A stretch of DNA of 64,000 nt from Nannobrachium achirus (Eukaryota > Chordata > Actinopteri > Myctophiformes > Myctophidae): contig OY997643.1 in assembly GCA_963921795.1 (NCBI GenBank), positions 72,718,164 through 72,782,163 on the forward strand. Reading direction: 5' to 3'. The translations under genes were made by a program, and so were the position numbers. This document shows, one piece after another, positions 1 to 9,499 of this stretch. Each line of letters starts with the position of its first letter. Position 1 is the stretch's first letter. The notes under the pieces are model-generated. The model ran no database searches and was not told the origin of the DNA. It saw nothing but the letters and a program-made list of their open reading frames with translations.

Positions 1-171
1 GAACAAACTGGTGGGTTTTCAGGTTAGATAAGTCACTGAAACTCTTGTCACAATGTTCACAGTGAAAAGGTTTTTCTCCGGTGTGGGTACGCAGGTGTCT
101 CTTCAGATTATATAAGTCACTGAAACTCTTGTCACAATCTTTACAGTGAAAAGGTTTTTCTCCAGTGTCTC
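1..171 (-). CDS. C2H2 zinc-finger protein, zinc-finger exon (partial, runs off the window)
   Basis: Read on the minus strand, this exon encodes one complete C2H2 finger and most of a second. Both have TGEKPFHC linkers, the CxxC pair, the hydrophobic core (KSFSDL..L) and HxxxH zinc ligands; the second finger is cut by the window edge before its last histidine. Such proteins are nuclear DNA-binding factors, usually transcriptional regulators. The acceptor is a CT-rich tract ending in AG at 172-173. The exon opens with two bases (GA), which complete the single base left by the upstream exon at 1170, giving an in-frame SQ-GD-TGEKP junction. The finger-contact residues are nearly the same in both fingers, pointing to recent finger duplication. 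Target DNA and orthology cannot be read from two fingers. Confidence 0.85.
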
Positions 172-1169
172 CTGAGAGAGAGAGAGAGAGAGAAGGGGGG
201 GGGGCAGGTTAAAGCTGGTTGGTGAAAAAGGAGCAATTACAGCTTCCCTGTTAATATTTCTGATTTAATTATATTTTTCATCAACCTCTTTTATTCCAAC
301 TCCCAGTTTCTTTCCCCCACACATCATGCAAGTCCAGTCCCTGTGTTTAAAGGTGCCTCCACACCCAAGATACTACAGATGACTCTTTCTAACTGTTCAC
401 AGACTGCAAAGAAGTGCAAATAACTGCAAAAAACTAAGCACATTGTTCTCCAGACGACTGTACGCCGACTGTAGTTACTGTACGCAGTCGTGCGCATGCA
501 CTTTGATCCTGATCCTGTTTTCCTATAATGTTGCTAGTTGTAATAATAATAATAATATAATGTTGCTAACTTCAGTTTGGGCTTGTTTCTGAAATGTAGT
601 TGCTTATTTGGCCTTGCTTTCAACATTCTTTTAGAAAATAGCTAATGTAATAGAGCTCAATAGGTGAAACTGGTCGCTATTTCTGGGCTTATTTTCATAG
701 ACCTGGCCGCTTGTTTCACTCACAAAATCTGGCAACCGGAGGCGGAGATGTTTACTCCTGCGGTGTGTTTTCCTGCAGCGCTCTCACCAAAACAACACTC
801 AGCAGCATTACTAGCGTTGCTTTGGAGTTGATTCGTATAGGAAATTGAGAGTTGAGATTGAGAATATGCCATTTAGTTAAAATGTGCGACGGGAAAATGT
901 CTCTGGCTTATTTAGGCTTTGTTTCTGCAGCTGCAGCAAACTAATTAGTCCACTATACAGGAGTATCAAGTCGCCTCAAGTCGTCTACCGACCGATTGCA
1001 AAAGACTGAGCAGGGTCGGCTTTTCGATCGACAGGTTCCGACAGCCCTATCGACGGCAAGCGCCTCTTGCCGACAAGTTGCCGTTGGCTCCTGGTCGGCA
1101 GTAGACGCTTTCCGCCGCCGATTCGTAGCCGAATCAGTGCGGTTAAAACCTTGCTTTACACTGACTGAC
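172..1169 (-). other. Intron between the acidic exon and the zinc-finger exon
   Basis: The intron has a GT donor at 1168-1169 and an AG acceptor at 172-173, preceded by a GA/CT microsatellite on the 178-193 side. Parts of 340-1150 (a 'TTTAAAGGTGCCTCCACACC' start and CpG-rich 960-1150) look like old DNA-transposon sequence. I could not define ends for it. No exon was seen inside. Confidence 0.5.
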
Positions 1170-1811
1170 CTTGACTGGTCTCCTCCCAATCCTCACTGTC
1201 TTCAGTGACTTCAGAGTCAGATTCAAGCTCCACTTCAACTTCAGAACGGTGCAAAGAAAAGTTTTCATCATAGTCTTCACTTTTCACAGCTGGTAATGTC
1301 GACGTTGACCCACCAGGCTCCTCTGGTCTTTGAAGTATCTCCTCCTGTTCCTCCTTAATGTGTGGAGGCTCTGGTTCCTCCTGTTCCTCCTTAATGTGTG
1401 GAGGCTCTGGTTCCTCCTGTTCCTCCTTAATGTGTGGAGGCTCTGGTTCCTCCTGTTCCTCCTTAATGTGTGGAGGCTCTGGTTCCTCCTGTTCCTCCTT
1501 AATGTGTGGAGGCTCTGGTTCCTCCTGTTCCTCCTTGATGTGTGGAGGCTCTGGTTCCTCCTGTTCCTCCTTGATGTGTGGAGGCTCTGGTTCCTCCTGT
1601 TCCTCCTTGATGTGTGGAGGCTCTGGTTCCTCCTGTTCCTCCTTGATGTGTGGAGGCTCTGGTTCCTCCTGTTCCTCCTTGATGTGTGGAGGCTCTGGTT
1701 CCTCCTGTTCCTCCTTGATGTGTGGAGGCTCTGGTTCCTCCTGGAGCAGACTGGAGCTCTTCTCCTCTCCAGGAGAAAACTCCTCTTTACACACAACCAT
1801 GTGCAGGATGT
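1170..1811 (-). CDS. C2H2 zinc-finger protein, N-terminal acidic exon with 11 x 12-residue repeat
   Basis: The exon encodes NILHMVVCKEEFSPGEE, then 11 tandem copies of the 12-residue unit EEPEPPHIKEEQ, then an acidic Ser/Glu tail (SEVTEDSEDWEE). The VVCKEEF start and 'EPPHIKEEQEE' block are typical of N-terminal regions of large fish zinc-finger families, where they precede the fingers. The acceptor is at 1812-1813 and the donor is AAG|GTCAGT at 1169. The exon starts with two bases and ends with one, so it fits both upstream candidates and the finger exon downstream. Most relatives carry one or a few such units, so 11 near-identical units is an expansion. The region is probably disordered and negatively charged; its role (cofactor contact or none) is inference. 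An internal Met at 1798-1800 could start a shorter form. Confidence 0.8.
1345..1743. repeat. 36-bp coding minisatellite, 11 copies
   Basis: The period is exactly 36 bp, so the frame is kept. Copies fall in two blocks: five with TTAATG and six with TTGATG at the same position (plus strand). All long frames on the other strand and frames here are shadows of this repeat. Confidence 0.95.
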
Positions 1812-2041
1812 CTGGGAGCAGAAAAATAAAATAACAAGACAGTCAAACACTGGATTACTTAAGTGTAAATAAACATCTCCTTCCTCCATGTGCCATGTAC
1901 AGAATTAGGTATTCTGTGCTCACGGTTCATTCCCACCTAGTGCTTGACTCGTGCCATTCTGGTCGCTGGGCGTTGCAATGGTGACCAAAGTGTGCATTTG
2001 CGTGTTCAACTAGTCACCTCTCAGCACTTGTGCTTCATTTT

Positions 2042-2112
2042 CTGCTCTGTAAAGCGCTTTGAGCTGCATTTCATGTCATGAAAGGTGCTATACAAATAAA
2101 GTTGTATTATTG
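2042..2112 (+). mobile_element. LINE/SINE 3' tail remnant
   Basis: The stretch reads 'TGTAAAGCGCTTTGAG', then a short spacer, then 'GGTGCTATACAAATAAAG' and TTATT. This is the conserved tail of fish LINEs and the SINEs they mobilise. It lies within the large first intron of the zinc-finger gene (1812-4079), and no body is recognisable upstream. Confidence 0.6.
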
Positions 2113-3216
2113 TGGGCTCGCCTGAAAGGCGAGAAGACTATGTTATCTTCATTATTTATAGAGTTCCGCCGTGTGAGTTCCGTCACAGAAAGTACAAAGG
2201 CAGGGCCCTTAGCCAATGAGGCGCAATTGAGGTGTGGAAAATCTGGGAGTGGTGTTAACCTGTTAACAATCCTGTATAATTTGCAAAAAACGCCTATACA
2301 CAGCGTACCCAAAGTAAATTGATTGTTGTTTTTAAACCATTTGGAGTAATGCATTGGGCATGGTCTCATTTTGAAGAAAACATTTTGAAGTTTTACCCAG
2401 AAATAAATAATCACTCTGTGTGCAACTGACATTGAGTAATGCAAGTTTTAACTTACTGGAATAGCAGGTTTTTAATCCTCGCCTAAATATTTTCAGTAAA
2501 TAGATGCCTGCATAACACTGTTATTATCATATAGGAGCTGAAAAACACAATGTGGACACATTTTGAAGCCTTACCTAGCCCAATTTCAAAGGACATGATA
2601 AAACTACAAAATATGAATATTTTAAACATCTTTTACTAAGTGTATGTTTATGCGTTTTCATTTGGAGACATTTGCATATATCATATAAAAAGGTCAAAAA
2701 AGGGCTAATAGACTGGATTTTTTTATTTTAATTTGTTATTATTTTTATATATTTATTATTATTATTATTTAATTTATTTATTTTAATGACAGCCCTAACA
2801 CTCTTGGTCTGACGTTCGGCGTGCTGCTGCGCATTTACGCACGTCCAGTAGAGCTGTTACGCAGGGGTTTTTGGGTATTGTAGTTCACTTCAGCCATGGA
2901 TTTTATCATGTTTACCCTTCCTCTACACAAGAACATCATTGTTGTGGAAATATATGATGTTGTTGGAGTACAATCCAACTCTAAACGTGAGTAGCAGCAG
3001 ATTTATGAATATTTGTTTGTTTGTTTATGTCGGACTTCTGCGTTGTTTGCGGCGTGAGTTTCGGGGCTATAATCAAATGGTTTGCAGATTCGGAATCACA
3101 AGAATCTTAGCTTTAAAATGGTATACAGCTTGGCAATGCAAGTGAAACAGAGGCTTGTCTAAACGTGATTGTTTGTCAAAATACGGCCGGCGGACCCGCC
3201 GGCGGGCCCAGACCTG
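2113..3216. other. Intronic stretch without recognised genes
   Basis: AT-rich intron sequence. The part from about 2113 to 2450 ('CTCGCCTGAAAGGCGAG' palindromic start) looks transposon-like, but no matching end was found. The ORFs here are short and carry no recognisable motif. Confidence 0.4.
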
Positions 3217-3220
3217 TTAA

Positions 3221-3845
3221 CACCTTCTAAGCCAAGGGGAGCCCCTTAATGTTAAAACCGTACTATATCGCACATCCCCCCAGGGACTCTCAGCCACGTC
3301 GTACATTCCCGGACTTTGTCTTTAAAACCGGAATAAAAGCTTTTGATCCGAAAATCGGCGATCGTCTAACCTTCCCTAGTCACCACTCGTGCACTGATAG
3401 CTCATGCAGACCGTGCATGAAGCAGAGGTGACGTCAGCGCCTCTCCTTCTCCAAGGCACCTTCCACCCATCCGTTTACTGTCTACACACTCGAGCTCCTC
3501 CTGCAGCCATGCTTGGGGCTATGCTAGCGAAACTTTTCAGTTCTGTTCTTCAGTCACACATGGACTATTTGCGGGGACATTTACGTGAAAGGATCGCGCA
3601 CGCGAAACGCACAGGGACATCGACGATCGGCCAAAACCCCCATTCTATCCCAACGGAAATCGAGAAAATCATGGTGAGTTACTGGCCTGGGGGGGAAAAA
3701 AAAAGAAAAAACAGCGGCGCTGTTCAAGATGGAGGGGCTGCGGGGTCATGTTTATAAACATAATATTATGTCTCAGATCACAATACAATAATAGAAATGT
3801 CACGGCTAATCTACCAACCACCATTCTATTTCGGACGTCAAGGTG
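3221..3845. mobile_element. TTAA-flanked DNA element (piggyBac-like type)
   Basis: The target tetranucleotide TTAA sits at 3217-3220 and 3846-3849. The ends are inverted (CACCTT at the left, AAGGTG at the right). TTAA duplication is the mark of piggyBac and related transposases. At 625 bp it cannot code for a full transposase. It contains a first-exon-like open frame (separate entry). Confidence 0.5.
3509..3673 (+). CDS. Possible 55-codon first exon inside the TTAA element
   Basis: An ATG at 3509 in a reasonable context (gccATGc) opens a 55-codon frame that ends at a textbook donor (ATG|GTGAGT at 3674). The peptide starts MLGAMLAKLF and is amphipathic then basic. I recognise no domain. It may be the first exon of the element's own lost transposase, a gene-trap exon, or chance. 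It lies antisense within the zinc-finger gene's intron, and no downstream exon was identified. Confidence 0.25.
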
Positions 3846-4079
3846 TTAAGAGGTTAAGCTGGTGTATTGGTTGGGCTTCACATGACAGTTAGCGCGCTGC
3901 AGAATATAGTCACGAGCGAGCCCACACTGTTTCGTAGGAACAGTATCTCTAGTTATTATTATATATATTATTTCGGAACCTCTCCCTCCGCTCTGCAGCT
4001 CTGAGATGAGGTTCCTCACACAAGCCAACCACAATCTTTCGGTTGGGGGAAAGCTCCACCGCCAAGGAACACTTCTTAC

Positions 4080-4092
4080 CTTTTGTGAACAT
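4080..4092 (-). CDS. Alternative first coding exon of the zinc-finger gene (4 codons + 1 base)
   Basis: On the minus strand an ATG at 4090-4092 is followed by TTC ACA AAA G and a strong donor (G|GTAAGAAG). The single leftover base joins the two leading bases of the exon at 1811 to make GAC, so the product would begin MFTK-D-ILHMVVCKEEF. The phase match and the promoter-like sequence just upstream support it as a genuine first exon. The alternative is that it is chance and the 4395-4496 exon is the real upstream exon. Confidence 0.5.
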
Positions 4093-4099
4093 CCTATTC

Positions 4100-4290
4100 A
4101 AAAAGTAAAGGTCCTAAACCGGTTTCTCATCGGTTTACTTCAAGCGTGGAAGAAAATCGAAGCAGCGTGTTGAAATAAAGAGTTTATATCGCTCATTTTG
4201 TCCGCTTTAGACATTCCGGAAGTTGCGGCCGTATAGGAAACATTACTACCTCCCCTGGTCACGTGGTATAGACACAACGAACAAGAGCGG
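4100..4290 (-). promoter_or_regulatory. Candidate promoter of the zinc-finger gene
   Basis: Upstream of the MFTK exon on the minus strand there is an ETS/GABP-type site (ACTTCCGG, complement of 4216-4223) next to GCGGCCG, and an E-box CACGTG at 4260-4265. ETS plus E-box with CpGs is common in TATA-less vertebrate promoters. No transcription start can be fixed from sequence alone. Confidence 0.45.
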
Positions 4291-4394
4291 GGAAAATAAT
4301 TCAATTTCAATCAATACTTGAGCTTGTAGATTGACTATTTCAGCAAATGTTCTCAGTGCATAGGGATGCTAGGGTTCATGTAAGTTAAACTTAC

Positions 4395-4496
4395 TGAAGT
4401 GTGGGTGGTCTTCAGGTTCCTCCTGTTTAATAGAAATGGCCCTGGCTGAGTCTGGAGAGTTCATCTTCACCTGCAGTCTGGACTCCAAGCACTGGT
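4395..4496 (-). CDS. Upstream coding exon, zinc-finger gene (alternative or neighbouring gene)
   Basis: This 102-bp minus-strand exon has a good acceptor (TTTCAG at 4497-4502) and donor (A|GTAAGT at 4389-4394). It encodes DQCLESRLQVKMNSPDSARA followed by ISIKQEEPEDHPHF. The short Ser/Pro, then Lys-Gln-Glu-Glu-rich style matches small N-terminal exons seen in fish zinc-finger and NLR-like families. It starts with two bases and ends with one, so it also splices in frame to the exon at 1811. It may carry its own start at the internal Met, or its 5' exons may lie further upstream. Confidence 0.55.
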
Positions 4497-5866
4497 CTGA
4501 AATGAAGTAATCGTTTCAAATGTTTTTTTATTTATATTTATTCGAGCAAATTACATTAAGTCAGAGATAAATGCAACAACGAATGCTCTTTTTTTTTCCT
4601 AATTTTTTTCCACACAAAATCAAAAGTTATACATTTACAAAAACACAAAATGAAACAGTTAACATAAATAAATAATACATATACATACAAACAAAGGAAA
4701 ACATACAAGTCATTCTGAAAGTCCCATCCCCTTCCCACCCGCCCCTTCTCCACCGTCATTGACACCCGACCATCCAAGTATAGCCTATGTTACTATTGTA
4801 GCGACTACTTCTGTCAAAAATCAAACCATTTAAAAGTAGCGCTATGAGGCTGAGTGTCGGCTGTAACTGTGACTCGTTGTTGTCCAAACAAAGGCAGAGA
4901 GTTTTCTTGCAGTTAAAAGTGGTTTATTAACAAAATGATAAAGGTCCAAAAAATGTAATTGTACCGAATTGAACTGATATGAAAATTAACTTACCGAATA
5001 AGTAACAAAAAAAAAGTAACGAAAACAAACAAACGAAACGGTCAACAGAAAATATCGAGCCTAGCTCACCCCCATTGTCTAACCCATTGCAAGACTCGGT
5101 GCCATGTCCATGGTGTTTATACAGTAGTATCGGGTGAATCGTCCAGATACGGTAGTAAGGATGGAGCTCGTTACTTTTTATTGATAATGAGCACCTTATC
5201 GATCCTGCTTATTGAGCCGGGCTTTTATCCAGCCCACTATTGAGCGTTTTCTAATATCTTGTGGAAAGATGTGAGACGACAAATTCTGAACAGAACTGGT
5301 ATCTTTTTTCATTGGCCAGTTGTTGTGACTGTGAGTTTGTGGCTGACCACCATCTATGAAGATGACAATTAACAAAAGTAACAAATATTATCATTAAAAC
5401 AATGTTGTGTTAAATGGCTTTATATAATAAATAGTACTGTAATAATTGTCTTGATCAGCTCTTGTCTTGAACTCTTTATTGTTTAAACATGACGTCATGG
5501 GATAAGCCCAAAGCTTACTCATACCAGGTACTCAATAAAAGTAGGGCTGAAAGATCATTATTTTGCACTTTGACTCACGAAAAACCTAAAAAACAGAACT
5601 CAATCTCAGTTAAACAGAGAGAGGTTTAGTTCTGAACTCGCCAAGATGATGGAAAGAGAGCCTTTTGGTAACAGACCAATCTGTTTGTTAACACTTTGGT
5701 TTCAATTAGTAAATAATCATATGGATCATCAAAAGATAATTTGTGTTAATTTTAGCCATAATCAAACAGCCCTTAACCTTTTGTGAATTCTGTGAAACTT
5801 GATCATTTTTACCTGGTGGTGGCGCTAGAACACTTGGTTAGGGTTAAACTTCCAAGAAGAATGAAT
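4497..5866. other. No gene recognised
   Basis: AT-rich sequence with short frames only. No repeat family with definable ends was recognised here. Confidence 0.4.
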
Positions 5867-6708
5867 TAGGGATGTGAAAAAAAATCGAAAATCGACTCAA
5901 AAGTATGAGTCAAAAAATCGAAAAAAGCTTTATTTTTTATTTTTTTATTATAATTTTTTTCTAAAGTTTTTTCCCACAAAAATGTTTTAATCGCTTGTTC
6001 ATTATAAGCGTCAATGTTTTCCAAATGTGAGAGGACTGGTGTGTGTGTGTGTGTGTGTCTGTGTCGGGGATGAGTGAATGTCTGTGTTGCATGCATGGAT
6101 CGCAGATTCGCATGCATGCGGCGCTGGTCAGGTCCGCGGACTGCTGGTTGAGAAAAACTGCTGGTCCGTTTGTGTGCCGCGTCATAGCAGTGCGCGCTGA
6201 CTGGATGTGTGTTGTTTACCTCCTGCCTTTGCATGCATGCACGCTTATTTAATGGCATCATCGCCTTGTGTGCAGTGATTTTGTCAAGATCGACAATAAA
6301 ACACAACACAAAATAATACTCGCCGTTAATGCGACACACCCGTGCACACGGTCGGGGAGGGAGTGTGAGCCAGCGAGGCAGACCAAACAAAGCTCCACAT
6401 TTGATACACTATTCTGGAGTGCCAGCCTGAGCGCTCCCACAACGGAACGGTTCCATGGACTTTGTCACTCTTCTAGTCTATAGAGAACAGACTCCAGGCT
6501 AACGCAAGGAAGAGCATTGTTTATTATAATTATTGTTAGGGCTTTGATGCAAGTTCTGGTGGGTGCTGCTGCAAGTTGTGTTGCTTAAAGTAATGCGCCG
6601 TTGTGGTCTCCTCTCAGCTGCAGCTTTGCGGGGGGAAAAAAAAGTGAAAAAAGCATCGATTTTCGGCCGTGACGCGCCGATTCGCAAATGCGTCGATTAA
6701 CATCCCTA
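5867..6708. mobile_element. hAT-type non-autonomous element with 8-bp target duplication
   Basis: The ends are inverted (TAGGGATG at the left, CATCCCTA at the right). Flanks gaatgaat (5859-5866) and gaattaat (6709-6716) match at 7 of 8 bases, the size expected for hAT transposases. It is 842 bp with no transposase. It contains GCATGC-rich sequence and a short GT run at 6040-6058. Confidence 0.8.
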
Positions 6709-7663
6709 GAATTAATGCACTGATCAAGCTTCATGACAATCTGAGGGGTTCACCACCACAGAGAATAGACTTTCAACAACGATAAACTACCTTTGGTTTG
6801 GTGAGTAGTGAAGTTGTTTTGTTTATTTTGACTTAAGGCGAGCGCTGGTAGGGGCTGAGAAAACGCGGTCTATTCATTTGCCGACGGGTCTGTCAGAGCG
6901 TCACTGGAGGTGAAGCGATGGACCAGAGCTAGGTTCAGGTAGTCTGGGATCACTTCACTTTTTGAGATTTGATCTGGTCGGGAGAGTGGTTTCAAAGGAC
7001 TACAATTTGCCGGAACTATCAAACCGGATTCAGTTTTAACCCAAAATAATTCCCCTGCGCTCAAGGACATACTTTTAGGGCCTAACTAATAAACTCCTTG
7101 ATGTGGCATAGTTTTGCTTTTGAATTTATTTAATTTTTGGGATATGCATCTTTTATTCCAACTCGTAGCGACTGGCAAGACTACACTAGGCTACTCGAGC
7201 ATTTTAATAGGGGAAACAAACGGAGGGAAGCAAAACAAAGCGACGCCGCTTCTTCGGCTTGTGGTTTGCGCCTAGACCGGATCAAACCGCCCGTTGTTAC
7301 GCCTGGTGGGCGAGGTTAGGTTCAGGTGATAAGTGGGGAACATAGAACCTGGGGAACATAGGTACGGTCCCAATAATACCACAGTGCACTGTATTTCTAC
7401 CTAAAGCCCCGTTCACATTGAGCCGATCCCGGGGCCGAGGATCCCCGATCAGATTTCGGGAGGACCCCCCGGGAAAATCGTCGCCGGCATCTAAATAAAA
7501 GAAAACAAAACCCACCCACGTTGCAACTTGCAGGCCTGACACTTAACTGACACTTTTGACCAGAGGTGGCAGCCTCCAAGAGAAAACAAACAAATACCAA
7601 GTGAATAAATAATTGCTCATAAAAACCACACCAGGGGGTCTAATGAGGTACTTTCAACCTCCT
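6709..7663. other. No gene recognised; possible transposon fragment at 7405-7500
   Basis: Sequence starting 'GCCCCGTTCACATTGAGC' with CpG-rich inverted GGATCC/CCCGGG motifs resembles a Harbinger-type end, but no partner end was found. The remainder is unassigned. Confidence 0.3.
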
Positions 7664-7714
7664 AGACACATGAAAAACAGAAAAAGTACAAAACTATGGC
7701 CCCAACCCTTTAAC
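7664..7714 (+). repeat. 51-bp direct repeat, copy 1
   Basis: The segment from GACACATGAAAAACAG to CCCTTTAACA recurs with few changes at 8439-8489. The copies bracket the CCCC and GT microsatellite block, suggesting ends or repeats of one unidentified element. Confidence 0.6.
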
Positions 7715-8090
7715 ATTTGTTTTCGAAAGTCGCATTTTCACCTCACACAGCTTCTCTGGGAGTAGTTTCAGAATATAATGAGATGCACGCTCAACTCCCC
7801 CCCCCCCCCCCCCCCCCCCCCATATTAGCCAATCAAATTAATTTATTGCAGTTACTGTACAGAAAGTACTATGTAACTGTCACCACTATAAGAGAAGAGA
7901 AGTAGCCTGATTTCAGACTCAGCTGCAGCTTTAGTCTGACATTGTTCCCTGTCTGAATGTTTTACAGGGGAGGGACTTTGACTTCCCCTAAACCAATCAC
8001 TAGATATCAGAGGATCCGCCTACTTGTGGCTTCATCCGTGCGCGCGACATTGCTAGCCATTAGTACACACAATGGCAACAAACATTGCGC

Positions 8091-8093
<3 letters not shown>

Positions 8094-8167
<74 letters not shown>
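8094..8167. repeat. (GT)n microsatellite
   Basis: About 74 bp of uninterrupted GT between GCGCGC tracts. Alternating purine-pyrimidine DNA of this kind can adopt the Z form. Confidence 0.95.
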
Positions 8168-8173
<6 letters not shown>

Positions 8174-8438
8174 CAAGTGACTGCTTCCACACAGAACTGC
8201 TATGTAATCAACAGCTTGGTGAAATGTGCCACTGCTGCCTGGTGTGTGTGTGTGTGTGCTCTACCTGAAATGTAATCATTTCAACTGCTGTGCGGATTGG
8301 ATAATATTCGTTAGACCCACCCCCATCCCCTGCGCTCATTGGAGGAGCCGCCATTTTGCACCAGACCAGAGAAGCAGTCTGCTCAGAGACACTAGCCACT
8401 TTCCAATCCGAGGGATTCACACTTTGAAGTGTGCTGTC

Positions 8439-8489
8439 GACACATGAAAACCAGAAAAAGTACAAAACTATGGCACCGCCTCTTTAAAG
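8439..8489 (+). repeat. 51-bp direct repeat, copy 2
   Basis: Partner of 7664-7714. The preceding 8280-8430 contains CCAAT/ATTGG motifs and no ORF of note. Confidence 0.6.
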
Positions 8490-8715
8490 TTTATATAAGA
8501 AGTGAAGGGTCATAACATAAAGACCTGAAGACTAGTACTAACTCCCTTTATGTGTAGCATGCAGCCAACAAGGTATTTGTTTGTTTGTAAATCTGTCTGT
8601 ATTTTACTTTGGTGAAATGTTTGTGAAACATGCTGTGCATGGTGTCATCTATACGTTATTGTACCCATTCTGTTAAGAGTGGTTCCCCTGACATCAGAGC
8701 ATGATGTCAGAGCGA

Positions 8716-8786
8716 CAAACCCATAGAACCACAGACAAACCCATAGAACCACAGACAAACCCATAGAACCACAGACAAACCCATAG
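8716..8786. repeat. 20-bp minisatellite
   Basis: About 3.5 copies of ACAAACCCATAGAACCACAG. Confidence 0.9.
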
Positions 8787-8867
8787 AACGTGACAGACAG
8801 AGATACACTCAGACAAGCTGTGACCGTTTTCACAGTAAACTTGCGACTGTACAGTAGGTCGCAATCA

Positions 8868-8919
8868 AACTCTTACTCTGTGGTTGATGACAGACAGACA
8901 GACAGACAGGCAGGCAGGC

Positions 8920-8972
<53 letters not shown>

Positions 8973-9008
8973 TTTATTAAATTAAACTCTTACTCTGTGG
9001 TTGATATG
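8868..9008. repeat. (GACA)n microsatellite bounded by 21-bp direct repeats
   Basis: The string AACTCTTACTCTGTGGTTGA occurs just before and just after the GACA/GGCA run (about 8889-8970), so the tract lies between two copies of one flank. Confidence 0.9.
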
Positions 9009-9044
9009 AATGCTGTAGCTCCGACTATCCTGACATGCTCATAG

Positions 9045-9045
<1 letters not shown>

Positions 9046-9103
<58 letters not shown>

Positions 9104-9124
9104 TGTGTGTGTGTGTGTGTGTGT
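9046..9124. repeat. (GT)n microsatellite
   Basis: About 79 bp of GT with a single GAGT interruption. Confidence 0.95.
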
Positions 9125-9130
9125 CAGATT

Positions 9131-9172
9131 GGTCAAACTGGTTTTTCAACATTTCTCATTTAACCCTTTCAG
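9131..9172 (+). repeat. Direct repeat flanking a 3.6-kb block, left copy
   Basis: The stretch CTGGTTTTTCAACATTTCTC and the following ATTTAACCCTTTCAG recur at 12765-12810 with one change in this core. The pair brackets the retroelement block. Confidence 0.6.
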
Positions 9173-9499
9173 ATCGACAGATGCCTCTGAATCACTTCTC
9201 AACCTTTTTGTCATGTGACCTGCTTGAAGCAACAAGCCCATATTGTTCGTCTGCACATCTGCAGATGTAGCTCTTCTTTGGGTTACAAGATTAATACGAA
9301 TCAATGCAATGAATGCAATAGTAAGTCATTGCCATGTTGCTATAGTTATACGTAGGTGATCACCATTAGACCTGGGATCCCCCATGATCTAAACATAAAC
9401 ATTCCACTTGAAAGCTGTCATTCCTGCCTGTCTGCCTGCCTTACATTTATTCCGTTTACATTTATGACTAATAAAGTATGAAAAATGTAGGCTGACGTG

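Noticed and set aside
1284..1889. ORFs overlapping the acidic exon in other frames (RRNRRNQSLH, LFLLNVWRLWF, MCGGSGSSCSSL repeats)
   Set aside because: Shadow frames of the 36-bp coding minisatellite; only the EEPEPPHIKEEQ frame has matching splice phases.
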